From assembly GCF_900236475.1 (NCBI RefSeq), contig NZ_LT963352.1:6576001-6640000 (forward strand): 64,000 nt of DNA, read 5' to 3'. Of the stretch, positions 42,092 to 49,322 are shown piece after piece. Within the stretch, counting starts at the first letter, position 1. Every line of letters starts with the position of its first letter. The notes under the pieces are model-generated. The model saw only the letters and a program-made list of their open reading frames with translations, did not search any database and was not told the origin of the DNA. Made by a program: the position numbers and the translations under genes. This DNA comes from Streptomyces chartreusis NRRL 3882. GTDB lineage: Bacteria; Actinomycetota; Actinomycetes; Streptomycetales; Streptomycetaceae.

Positions 42092-43120
42092 ATGCGCGTC
42101 GGAGTACTGACCGGAGGCGGCGACTGCCCCGGGCTCAACGCCGTCATCCGGGCCATCGTCCGCAAGGGCGTGCAGGAGTACGGCTACGACTTCACCGGCT
42201 TCCGGGACGGCTGGCGAGGCCCCCTGGAGAACGACACCGTCCGGCTCGACATCCCCGCCGTGCGCGGCATCCTGCCCCGCGGCGGCACCATTCTCGGCTC
42301 CTCGCGGACCAATCCGCTGAAGGTGGAGAACGGCATCCGCCGCATCAAGGAGAACCTCGCCGAGCTGGAGGTCCAGGCGCTCATCGCCATCGGCGGCGAG
42401 GACACCCTGGGCGTGGCCGCCCGGCTGTCCGACGAGCACGGCGTGCCCTGCGTGGGCGTGCCGAAGACCATAGACAACGACCTGTCCGCCACGGACTACA
42501 CCTTCGGCTTCGACACCGCGGTCGGCATCGCGACCGAGGCCATCGACCGGCTGCACACCACCGCCGAGTCCCACATGCGGGTCCTGGTCTGCGAGGTGAT
42601 GGGCCGGCACGCCGGCTGGATCGCCCTCCACTCGGGCCTGGCCGGCGGCGCGAACGTCATCCTCATCCCCGAGCAGCGCTTCGACGTCGAGCAGGTGTGC
42701 GCCTGGGTGACGTCCCGCTTCCGGGCGTCCTACGCGCCGATCGTCGTCGTCGCCGAGGGGGCGATGCCCAAGGACGGCGACATGGTCCTCAAGGACCAGT
42801 CGCTGGACTCCTTCGGGCACGTCCGGCTGTCCGGTGTCGGGGAGTGGCTCGCCAAGGAGATCGAGAAGCGCACGGGCAAGGAGGCCCGCACGACGGTGCT
42901 GGGCCATGTCCAGCGCGGCGGTACCCCCAGCGCCTTCGACCGCTGGCTCGCCACCCGTTTCGGACTGCACGCCATCGACTGCGTCCGCGACGGCGACTTC
43001 GGCACGATGGTCGCCCTGCGCGGCACGGACATCGTCCGCGTCCCCATCGCGGACGCGACGGCCCGCCTGAAGACGGTGGACCCGACGCTGTACGAGGAGG
43101 TCGGGGTGTTCTTCGGCTGA
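42092..43120 (+). CDS. 6-phosphofructokinase, GGEDT type (probably PPi-dependent)
   Basis: A 342-residue group III phosphofructokinase that makes fructose-1,6-bisphosphate. The phospho-donor loop reads GGEDT (101-105) and PKTIDND has K125. Asp at position 104 with this lysine is the signature of pyrophosphate-dependent enzymes such as that of Amycolatopsis methanolica, to which the sequence is very similar as I recall; ATP-dependent Streptomyces enzymes have GGEGT. The catalytic TIDND motif is intact. ATG start with GAAGGGA eight bases upstream, inside a small hairpin. Monocistronic or with macRS; a terminator follows. Confidence 0.9.
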   Translation: MRVGVLTGGGDCPGLNAVIRAIVRKGVQEYGYDFTGFRDGWRGPLENDTVRLDIPAVRGILPRGGTILGSSRTNPLKVENGIRRIKENLAELEVQALIAIGGEDTLGVAARLSDEHGVPCVGVPKTIDNDLSATDYTFGFDTAVGIATEAIDRLHTTAESHMRVLVCEVMGRHAGWIALHSGLAGGANVILIPEQRFDVEQVCAWVTSRFRASYAPIVVVAEGAMPKDGDMVLKDQSLDSFGHVRLSGVGEWLAKEIEKRTGKEARTTVLGHVQRGGTPSAFDRWLATRFGLHAIDCVRDGDFGTMVALRGTDIVRVPIADATARLKTVDPTLYEEVGVFFG

Positions 43121-43136
43121 CCGCCCGGTGCCGGTG

Positions 43137-43164
43137 CCGGTCGGGGCCGCGCGGCCCCGACCGG
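43137..43164. terminator. Bidirectional terminator between pfk and anthranilate synthase
   Basis: A perfect 12-bp inverted repeat (43137-43148 with 43153-43164, loop GCGC) between two convergent genes. Confidence 0.85.
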
Positions 43165-43171
43165 ACCCGTC

Positions 43172-45037
43172 CTACGCCGAGGGCGTGCTCGTGCCCCGCA
43201 GCTGCCGCACCAGCTCCCGTACGACGGTCGCGCCGTTCAGCGTCAGCACCGACTCGGGGTGGAACTGGACGCCCGCGAACCCGGGCCCGCGCAGCGCGTG
43301 CACCTCACCGTTCGCGGCACGGCTGACCTCCACGCCGTGCGCGGCCAGCTCCTGACGGGCCCCCTCGTCGCAGCACGCCACGAAGCTGTTGTAGAAACCG
43401 ACCGTCTCCGGCCGCCCGAACAGGTCGATCGTCGTCTGCGCCCCCTGGTAGGGCACTTCCTTCCGTACGATCTCCAGCCCCAGCTCGGCCGCGATCAGCT
43501 CGTGTCCGAGGCAGACGCCGAGCACGCCCTGCCGTTCTCCCCGGATCACTTCGGCGGTCAGGGAGCGCAGGAACCGCATCTTCGGATCCGCCAGGTCGGA
43601 CGGATCACCCGGCCCGGGCCCCAGCACCACCGGCCCCTCGTGCCCCAGCACCGCTTCCCGCAGTCCGGGCTCGTCGTAGCGACGCACGCTCACCTCCAGG
43701 CCGCTGGAGCGCAGCACGTGCGCGAGCATCGCCGTGAAGGTGTCCTCGCCGTCGACGACCAGGGCGTGCCCCGCCAGTTCCCCGGACCGCTCCTGCATCC
43801 GCAGCCAGAAGGGCGCGAGCGAGGCCCGGCGGCCGTCCAGCGCCGCCCGGACCCGGGGGTCGTCGGCCAACTGCGGCCGTGCGGCCTCCGCGCGCGGCCG
43901 TCCCGGCCGTACGCCCAAGGCCGCCAGCACACCCGCCGCCTTCGCGTGCGTCTCCGCGACCTCGCCCGCCGGGTCGGATCCCCGCACGAGCGTGGCGCCC
44001 ACCGGCACCCGCAGCCGCCCGTCGGCGTCGATGTCGGCGGTGCGGATGAGGATGGGGGAGTCGAGGGTCTGCGTCCCGCCCGCGTCCCGGCCGAGCAGCG
44101 CCAGCGCGCCGGCGTAGTACCCGCGCCCGCCGACCTCGTGCCGCTCGATGACCCGGCAGGCGTTCTGCACCGGCGAGCCCGTGACGGTCGCCGCGAACAT
44201 GGTCTCCTTCAGGACCTCCCGCACGTCCAGCGAGGACTTCCCGCGCAGTTCGTACTCGGTGTGCGCGAGGTGCGCCATCTCCTTCAGACGGGGCCCGACG
44301 ACGACCCCGCCCATGTCGCCGACGGTGCACATCATCTTGAGCTCCTCGTCGACGACCATCGACAGTTCCTCGATCTCCTTGCCGTCGGCGAGGAAGCCGA
44401 GCAGGTGCTCGGGCGTGGGCCCCTCGGCGGGATAGCGGTACGTCCCGCTGATCGGGTTCATGACGACCGTGCCGCCGGACATCCGCACGTGCACCTCCGG
44501 GCTCGCCCCGACCAGGGTCCGGTCCCCGGTGTGCACGACGAACGTCCAGTACGCGCCCCGCTCGCCCTCCAGCAGCCGCCGGAACAGCGCCAGCGCGTCG
44601 GCCCGGCCGAACCCGGGGATCTCACCCTCGTACGTCCGCCGGATGACGAAGTTCGCGCCCTCGCCCCGCCCGATCTCCTCCCGCAGCACGCGCCCGACGA
44701 TCTCCGCGTACTCCTCGTCACCGACGTCGAAGCCACCGCCCTCGACCCGTACGTGGTGCGCCGGGAGCTGCTCCAGGGCGTCGGCGAGCGGGACGACGGA
44801 GGACTCCGCGGGTGTCAGCACCGACAGCGGCGTGCCGTCGTCGCGGACGTCGAAGCCGCGCTCGCGGATCTGCCGGAAGGGGACGAGCGCCAGGCCCTCG
44901 TCGGGCAGGTCGGCGAGGCGGTCGTACGTGGTGACCGGGCCGACGAGGACCTCGATCACGTCGTGGTCGTGGCCCGGGGCGCGGCGGCGGAGCAGCGCGA
45001 AGGGGCGGGGCTCGTGCAGCAGCTGTGTCAGGTCCAT
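43172..45037 (-). CDS. Anthranilate synthase, fused TrpE-TrpG
   Basis: A 621-residue fusion making anthranilate from chorismate and glutamine, the first step to tryptophan. The chorismate-binding half (about 1-400) has NPISGTYRYPAEG and TVTGSPVQNACRVIE. The glutamine amidotransferase half (about 430-615) has the nucleophile Cys in GVCLGHE and the His/Glu pair in FHPESVL. The ATG at 45037 is fixed by GGAGG upstream. Transcription is controlled by a Trp-codon leader peptide and attenuator just upstream, so its role in tryptophan synthesis is firm. Confidence 0.95.
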   Translation of the reverse strand: MDLTQLLHEPRPFALLRRRAPGHDHDVIEVLVGPVTTYDRLADLPDEGLALVPFRQIRERGFDVRDDGTPLSVLTPAESSVVPLADALEQLPAHHVRVEGGGFDVGDEEYAEIVGRVLREEIGRGEGANFVIRRTYEGEIPGFGRADALALFRRLLEGERGAYWTFVVHTGDRTLVGASPEVHVRMSGGTVVMNPISGTYRYPAEGPTPEHLLGFLADGKEIEELSMVVDEELKMMCTVGDMGGVVVGPRLKEMAHLAHTEYELRGKSSLDVREVLKETMFAATVTGSPVQNACRVIERHEVGGRGYYAGALALLGRDAGGTQTLDSPILIRTADIDADGRLRVPVGATLVRGSDPAGEVAETHAKAAGVLAALGVRPGRPRAEAARPQLADDPRVRAALDGRRASLAPFWLRMQERSGELAGHALVVDGEDTFTAMLAHVLRSSGLEVSVRRYDEPGLREAVLGHEGPVVLGPGPGDPSDLADPKMRFLRSLTAEVIRGERQGVLGVCLGHELIAAELGLEIVRKEVPYQGAQTTIDLFGRPETVGFYNSFVACCDEGARQELAAHGVEVSRAANGEVHALRGPGFAGVQFHPESVLTLNGATVVRELVRQLRGTSTPSA

Positions 45038-45100
45038 GGTTCCTCCGTGGCTGTCGATCGACGGCGATCGATGTCGGTGAGGAACGGACCCCGGAAACGC

Positions 45101-45127
45101 CGAAGGCCGCCCCTCGGGCGGCCTTCG
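45101..45127 (-). terminator. trp attenuator terminator
   Basis: A 12-bp perfect inverted repeat (45101-45112 with 45116-45127, 3-base loop) between the Trp leader peptide and the anthranilate synthase gene, followed on the minus strand by GTTT. It is the terminator arm of the attenuator. Confidence 0.88.
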
Positions 45128-45149
45128 CGAAGTGAAGTCGTACGCGCAG

Positions 45150-45206
45150 TCAGCGGGCCGCCGGATGAGCGGTCCACCACCAGGTCTGGATCGAGTGCGC
45201 GAACAT
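45150..45206 (-). CDS. trpL: trp leader peptide with three consecutive Trp codons
   Basis: An 18-residue leader, MFAHSIQTWWWTAHPAAR, with three tandem TGG codons at positions 9-11. When charged tRNA-Trp is scarce, a ribosome stalled here would favour an antiterminator and expression of the downstream synthase. A TAGTGT -10 box (45219-45214 on the minus strand) ends about seven bases before the ATG, so the leader is probably translated from a leaderless transcript. No Shine-Dalgarno is visible. Similar Trp leaders are known before Streptomyces trpE. Confidence 0.93.
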   Translation of the reverse strand: MFAHSIQTWWWTAHPAAR

Positions 45207-45302
45207 GGCAGGCACACTACCCCATGTCCGAGTCGTGTACCCCGTGTCTCAATTGCTGGGCATGGGTCAGGACGCCCGACACGACCCCGTAATGTTGAGG
45301 CC

Positions 45303-46655
45303 GTGACCGTGAACGCTAAGACCAGCGCGAGTGCTGGCAACACCTGGCGAGACCTGCCCGCGGCGCAGCAGCCCGAGTACCCCGACACCGAGGCTCTGCG
45401 CGCAGTCGTTGCGGACCTCGAGTCGTATCCGCCGCTCGTCTTCGCGGGCGAGTGCGACCAGCTGCGCGCCCGGATGGCGGCCGTCGCCAAGGGAGAGGCG
45501 TTCCTCCTCCAGGGCGGCGACTGCGCCGAGGCCTTCGACGCGGTGTCCGCGGACCACATCCGCAACAAGCTCAAGACGCTGCTCCAGATGGGCGCGGTGC
45601 TGACGTACGCCGCGTCCGTGCCGGTCGTGAAGGTCGGCCGCATCGCCGGCCAGTACTCCAAGCCGCGCTCCAAGCCGACCGAGACCCGCGACGGCGTGAC
45701 CCTGCCGACGTACCGGGGCGACTCCGTCAACGGTTTCGAGTTCACCGAAGAGGCCCGCGTCCCGGACCCCGAGCGGCTGAAGCGGATGTACCACGCCTCG
45801 GCCTCCACGCTGAACCTCGTGCGCGCCTTCACCACCGGCGGCTACGCCGACCTGCGCCAGGTGCACGCCTGGAACCAGGACTTCGTGAAGTCGTCCCCGT
45901 CGGGGCAGCGCTACGAGCAGCTCGCCCGCGAGATCGACAACGCGCTGAACTTCATGCACGCCTGCGGGGCCGACCCGGAGGAGTTCAAGACGGTCGAGTT
46001 CTACTCCTCGCACGAGGCGCTGCTGCTCGACTACGAGTCCGCCCTGACCCGGGTCGACTCGCGCACCGGACAGCTCTACGACGTCTCCGCGCACATGGTG
46101 TGGATCGGTGAGCGCACCCGGCAGCTGGACCACGCGCACATCGAGTTCGCCTCCAGGATCCGCAACCCGATCGGCATCAAGCTGGGTCCGACGACCACGG
46201 CCGAGGACGCGCAGCAGTACATCGAGCGCCTCGACCCGGAGCGGGAGCCGGGCCGGCTGACCTTCATCGTCCGCATGGGTGCCGACAAGGTCCGCGACAA
46301 GCTCCCCGAGCTGGTCGAGAAGGTCACCGCCTCGGGCGCCACCGTCGCCTGGGTGACCGACCCGATGCACGGCAACACCTTCGAGGCGGCCTCCGGGCAC
46401 AAGACCCGCCGCTTCGACGACGTGCTCGACGAGGTCAAGGGCTTCTTCGAGGTCCACAAGGCGCTCGGCACCCACCCGGGCGGCATCCACGTGGAGCTGA
46501 CCGGCGACGACGTCACCGAGTGCGTGGGCGGCGGCGACGAGATCTTCGTCGACGATCTGCACCAGCGCTACGAGACGGCCTGCGACCCGCGGCTCAACCG
46601 CAGCCAGTCGCTGGATTTGGCGTTCCTCGTGGCCGAGATGTACAGGGACCAGTAG
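45303..46655 (+). CDS. 3-deoxy-7-phosphoheptulonate synthase, class II
   Basis: First enzyme of the shikimate pathway (condenses phosphoenolpyruvate and erythrose-4-phosphate), 450 residues, plant-like type II. Visible conserved segments are FLLQGGDCAEAF, IRNPIGIKLGPTTT, WVTDPMHGNT and GGIHVELTGDDVTECVGG. Start: GTG at 45303 (a second GTG two codons on is possible). A TAATGT box at 45290-45295 ends seven bases upstream, so the mRNA is probably leaderless. It is divergent from the anthranilate synthase leader, 96 bases apart, pairing two aromatic-pathway promoters. Confidence 0.95.
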   Translation: MTVNAKTSASAGNTWRDLPAAQQPEYPDTEALRAVVADLESYPPLVFAGECDQLRARMAAVAKGEAFLLQGGDCAEAFDAVSADHIRNKLKTLLQMGAVLTYAASVPVVKVGRIAGQYSKPRSKPTETRDGVTLPTYRGDSVNGFEFTEEARVPDPERLKRMYHASASTLNLVRAFTTGGYADLRQVHAWNQDFVKSSPSGQRYEQLAREIDNALNFMHACGADPEEFKTVEFYSSHEALLLDYESALTRVDSRTGQLYDVSAHMVWIGERTRQLDHAHIEFASRIRNPIGIKLGPTTTAEDAQQYIERLDPEREPGRLTFIVRMGADKVRDKLPELVEKVTASGATVAWVTDPMHGNTFEAASGHKTRRFDDVLDEVKGFFEVHKALGTHPGGIHVELTGDDVTECVGGGDEIFVDDLHQRYETACDPRLNRSQSLDLAFLVAEMYRDQ

Positions 46656-46682
46656 CGGGATCGCCTGTCACCCGACACGACT

Positions 46683-46712
46683 GGGGCGCGGATCACATAC
46701 GATCCGCGCCCC
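46683..46712 (+). terminator. Terminator after DAHP synthase
   Basis: A perfect 12-bp inverted repeat (46683-46694 with 46701-46712, loop ACATAC) followed by TCTCCACTTTTG. Confidence 0.88.
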
Positions 46713-46747
46713 TCTCCACTTTTGTGCCTCCCACCCGGCGGGTAAGG

Positions 46748-46766
46748 TTAGGTTAGCCTCACCGAT
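46748..46766 (+). promoter_or_regulatory. Iron box (DmdR/IdeR-type operator) upstream of bfd
   Basis: TTAGGTTAGCCTCACCGAT matches the actinobacterial iron-box consensus TTAGGTTAGGCTAACCTAA at 15 of 19 positions. It lies 46 bases before the bfd start, where an iron-loaded DmdR/IdeR repressor would block transcription. Confidence 0.75.
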
Positions 46767-46811
46767 CAACGGGGACGGCGCCTTGGAACGACCTGTCGGG
46801 AGGTGGACCGC

Positions 46812-47036
46812 GTGTACGTGTGCAGTTGCTTCGGGATCACCGAGCAGCAGGTCAAGCAGCACGCGGACGGCGGCGCCTGCACCCCTCGGCAGATAGCCTC
46901 CGCCTGCAAGGCGGGCACGGACTGCGGGTCGTGCGTACGCCGCATCCAGGCGCTCCTCGGCAGGGGGTCGTGCCCTCGCCGCGAGCTGGCGGACCGGGGC
47001 GAGCCGGTGCTCGCGGAACTGGAAGACGCCGCCTAG
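46812..47036 (+). CDS. bfd: Bacterioferritin-associated ferredoxin
   Basis: A 74-residue [2Fe-2S] protein that reduces iron in bacterioferritin for release. Cluster ligands are in CSCFG (C4, C6) and GTDCGSC. The GTG at 46812 is chosen over the in-frame GTG nine bases earlier because GGGAGG ends eight bases before it, whereas the earlier codon overlaps that site. The iron box upstream fits induction under iron starvation. It is convergent with bacterioferritin, six bases apart. Confidence 0.93.
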   Translation: MYVCSCFGITEQQVKQHADGGACTPRQIASACKAGTDCGSCVRRIQALLGRGSCPRRELADRGEPVLAELEDAA

Positions 47037-47042
47037 GCCCGC

Positions 47043-47519
47043 CTAGCTCGGCTGCTCGATCTGCTGCGCGATGTACAGCGCCTCGCCGATCTTGTCGATG
47101 AGCTCCAGCTGCGTGTCCAGGTAGTCGATGTGGTGCTCCTCGTCCTCGAGGATCGACTCGAAGAGGTTCGCGGACGTGATGTCGCCCTTGGTGCGCATCA
47201 CCTCGATACCGCGCTTGAGGCGGTCGATGGCCTCGACCTCGACCTGCCGGTCGGCCTGGAACATCTCGGTGACCGTCTGGCCGACCCGTACGTGGAAGAG
47301 CCGCTGGTAGTTGGGCAGGCCGTCCAGCATCAGGATGCGTTCGGTGATCTTGTCCGCGTGCTTCATCTCGTCGATGGATTCTTCACGCGTGTACTTGGCG
47401 AGCTTGGTCCAGCCTTTGTTGTCCTGGATCCGGTAGTGCAGCCAGTACTGGTTGATCGCGGTCAGCTCGCCGGTCAACTGCTCGTTCAGGAATTCGAGGA
47501 CCTCGGGGTCGCCCTGCAT
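47043..47519 (-). CDS. bfr: Bacterioferritin
   Basis: A 158-residue subunit of the 24-mer iron-storage shell. Ferroxidase residues are visible: E18 region (NEQLTGE), E51 with the heme-ligand M52 in DEMKHAD, E94 region (EAID) and E127/H130 in LEDEEHHID. The ATG at 47519 gives the normal family N-terminus (MQGDPEVLEFLN) with GGAG-type purines upstream; a longer in-frame reading is discounted. Convergent with its release partner bfd, but no matching iron box is obvious upstream. Confidence 0.96.
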   Translation of the reverse strand: MQGDPEVLEFLNEQLTGELTAINQYWLHYRIQDNKGWTKLAKYTREESIDEMKHADKITERILMLDGLPNYQRLFHVRVGQTVTEMFQADRQVEVEAIDRLKRGIEVMRTKGDITSANLFESILEDEEHHIDYLDTQLELIDKIGEALYIAQQIEQPS

Positions 47520-47694
47520 CGCAGAGGCTCCTTCCACGCGGGGGAACTGGCAGGTTGCGCCGCATGATTCCACCGGCGACGAAGATCGTCCAGTAAGTCT
47601 TCACTTAGTAAGTAAGGGCATGCTTAGTTCTAATTGCCCCGTTTTGGGATTGCCCCGGTCAGGGGCATCACCGGGGGTCTGTCAGGATGGAGTC

Positions 47695-48345
47695 ATGGGT
47701 CAGCCGGTGGGACACGAGTCGGGAGAAGGGCGCGATCCGGCAGGAGCGACGCAGCCCGGGCTTCCGCCGGGACAGCGGGTCCAGCGCGGCTGGCCGGTCA
47801 CGCACTACGGGCCCGTCCCCAAGTTCCGGCCCGAGCGCTGGGAGTTCAGGGTCTTCGGCGCCACGGCGGACGGCGGCAAGCACTGCTGGACCCACGAGGA
47901 GTTCACGGCCCTGCCGTACACCACCGTCGTGGCCGATCTGCACTGCGTCACGAAGTTCAGCATGCTCGGCGCCGAGTGGGGCGGTATCCCCGCGCGCACG
48001 ATCCTCGACATCGCGCCGCCCGCGGACGACGTCACCCATGTGATGGTGTGGGCCGAGTACGGATTCAGCTCCAACCTCCGGCTGTCCGACTTCGCCTCCG
48101 AACACGTCCTGTTCGCCACCCACAAGGACGGCGAACTGCTCACCGCCGAGCACGGCTTCCCGCTGCGCCTGATCGTGCCCCACCTGTACGCCTGGAAGGG
48201 CCCCAAGTGGGTGCGCGGCGTGGAGTACATGACCGCCGACCGGCGGGGCTTCTGGGAGGAGCGGGGCTACCACAACATCGGCGATCCATGGCAGGAGCAG
48301 CGCTACTCGTACCAGGAGGAGCCCGGGGACGGCCCCGACCTCTGA
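47695..48345 (+). CDS. Molybdopterin-dependent oxidoreductase (sulfite oxidase-like, single domain)
   Basis: A 216-residue protein matching the molybdopterin-binding domain of the sulfite oxidase/MsrP family. The putative molybdenum-ligand cysteine is in VADLHCVTKFSM, and the segments HYGPVPKFRPERWEF and PLRLIVPHLYAWKGPKWVRGVEY are family-like. There is no export signal or heme domain, so it is a cytosolic single-domain member of unknown substrate. The ATG at 47695 with AGGATGGAG upstream is chosen; the in-frame region before it lacks conserved character. Confidence 0.87.
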   Translation: MGQPVGHESGEGRDPAGATQPGLPPGQRVQRGWPVTHYGPVPKFRPERWEFRVFGATADGGKHCWTHEEFTALPYTTVVADLHCVTKFSMLGAEWGGIPARTILDIAPPADDVTHVMVWAEYGFSSNLRLSDFASEHVLFATHKDGELLTAEHGFPLRLIVPHLYAWKGPKWVRGVEYMTADRRGFWEERGYHNIGDPWQEQRYSYQEEPGDGPDL

Positions 48346-48384
48346 GGCCCGGGGCTCCGACGCCTCCGGGGTCTGTCTGGGCCT

Positions 48385-49263
48385 TCAGCAGTCGCGCAGC
48401 TTCTTCAGCCGCTCCACGTCCGCCGCGTGCCCCTCCTTGCCGCCCGGCGTCTCGATGATCAGCGGCACGCCCGCGGTCGCGGGGTGCGTCATCAGGGCCC
48501 GGAACGGGTCCTCGCCGATGTGGCCCACGCCGATGTTCTCGTGCCGGTCCTTGTGCGCCCCCACCACGTCCTTGGAGTCGTTGGCGTGGATCAGCTTCAG
48601 CCGGCCCTCGCCGACCGTGTCCACCAGCAGGTCCAGCGTCTGGTGCATGCCGCTGGGGCCGGTCAGGTCGTGCCCGGCGGCGAAGATGTGGCAGGTGTCC
48701 AGGCACACGCCGAGCATCGGATGGGCGTCCAGCGCCTCGAAGTACGGGCCGAAGTCCCACGTCCGCGAGCACAGGGAGGCGCCCTGGCCGGCGGTCGACT
48801 CCAGCAGCAGATACGGGTCGTCGTCGTGGGTCAGCTCGTCGAGCAGCGGCAGCAGATGCTCCCGGACCTGCTTCAGCGCCACCGACCGCTCCCGGCCGCC
48901 GGTCGCACTGCCGGTGTGCACGACCACGCCCAGCGCCCCGATCTCCCGCCCGCGGCGCAGCGAGTGCCGCAACGACTCCACCGACCGCTCCACGGTCGCC
49001 TCGGTGTGCGAGCCGAAGTTGATCAGGTAGGGGGCGTGCACGTACGCCGGGATGGACTCGGCCTCGCACGCGGCGCGGAACGCCTCGTCCTGCTTCGGAT
49101 TGCCGGCCGGAGTGGCCCAGCCGCGCGGGTTGGCGACGAAGACCTGGACGGTCTCGGCCTTCAGGTCACGGGCGTAGGTCAGGCCGACGGAGTGGAGCCC
49201 ACCGGCCACCGGGACGTGGCCGCCCACGGGGTTGCGGGGGCGGCCGGACAGCTGATTGTTCAC
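48385..49263 (-). CDS. nfo: Endonuclease IV
   Basis: A 292-residue AP endonuclease that cuts 5' of abasic sites in DNA base-excision repair. The TIM-barrel metal ligands are seen in VHAPYLINFGS, LLLESTAGQG, VCLDTCHIFAAGHDL, LIHANDSKD, HENIGVGHIG and LIIETPGG. The start is GTG at 49263; no strong Shine-Dalgarno precedes it, and the alternative would be an internal GTG near GLTYARDL. It lies 60 bases beyond the PASTA kinase stop on the same strand, so it is probably downstream of the kinase in one unit. Confidence 0.94.
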   Translation of the reverse strand: MNNQLSGRPRNPVGGHVPVAGGLHSVGLTYARDLKAETVQVFVANPRGWATPAGNPKQDEAFRAACEAESIPAYVHAPYLINFGSHTEATVERSVESLRHSLRRGREIGALGVVVHTGSATGGRERSVALKQVREHLLPLLDELTHDDDPYLLLESTAGQGASLCSRTWDFGPYFEALDAHPMLGVCLDTCHIFAAGHDLTGPSGMHQTLDLLVDTVGEGRLKLIHANDSKDVVGAHKDRHENIGVGHIGEDPFRALMTHPATAGVPLIIETPGGKEGHAADVERLKKLRDC

Positions 49264-49322
49264 CCGTTCAGGGTGTCATGCGTCCGGCCCTGCCCCGTCC
49301 ACGGGCTCCCTGCCCGCATCCG

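Noticed and set aside
43172..45835. An 887-codon frame including 266 codons before anthranilate synthase
   Set aside because: The extra N-terminal part runs through the Trp leader and attenuator and the opposite-strand DAHP synthase start, and has no domain character; the ATG at 45037 has a good ribosome-binding site.
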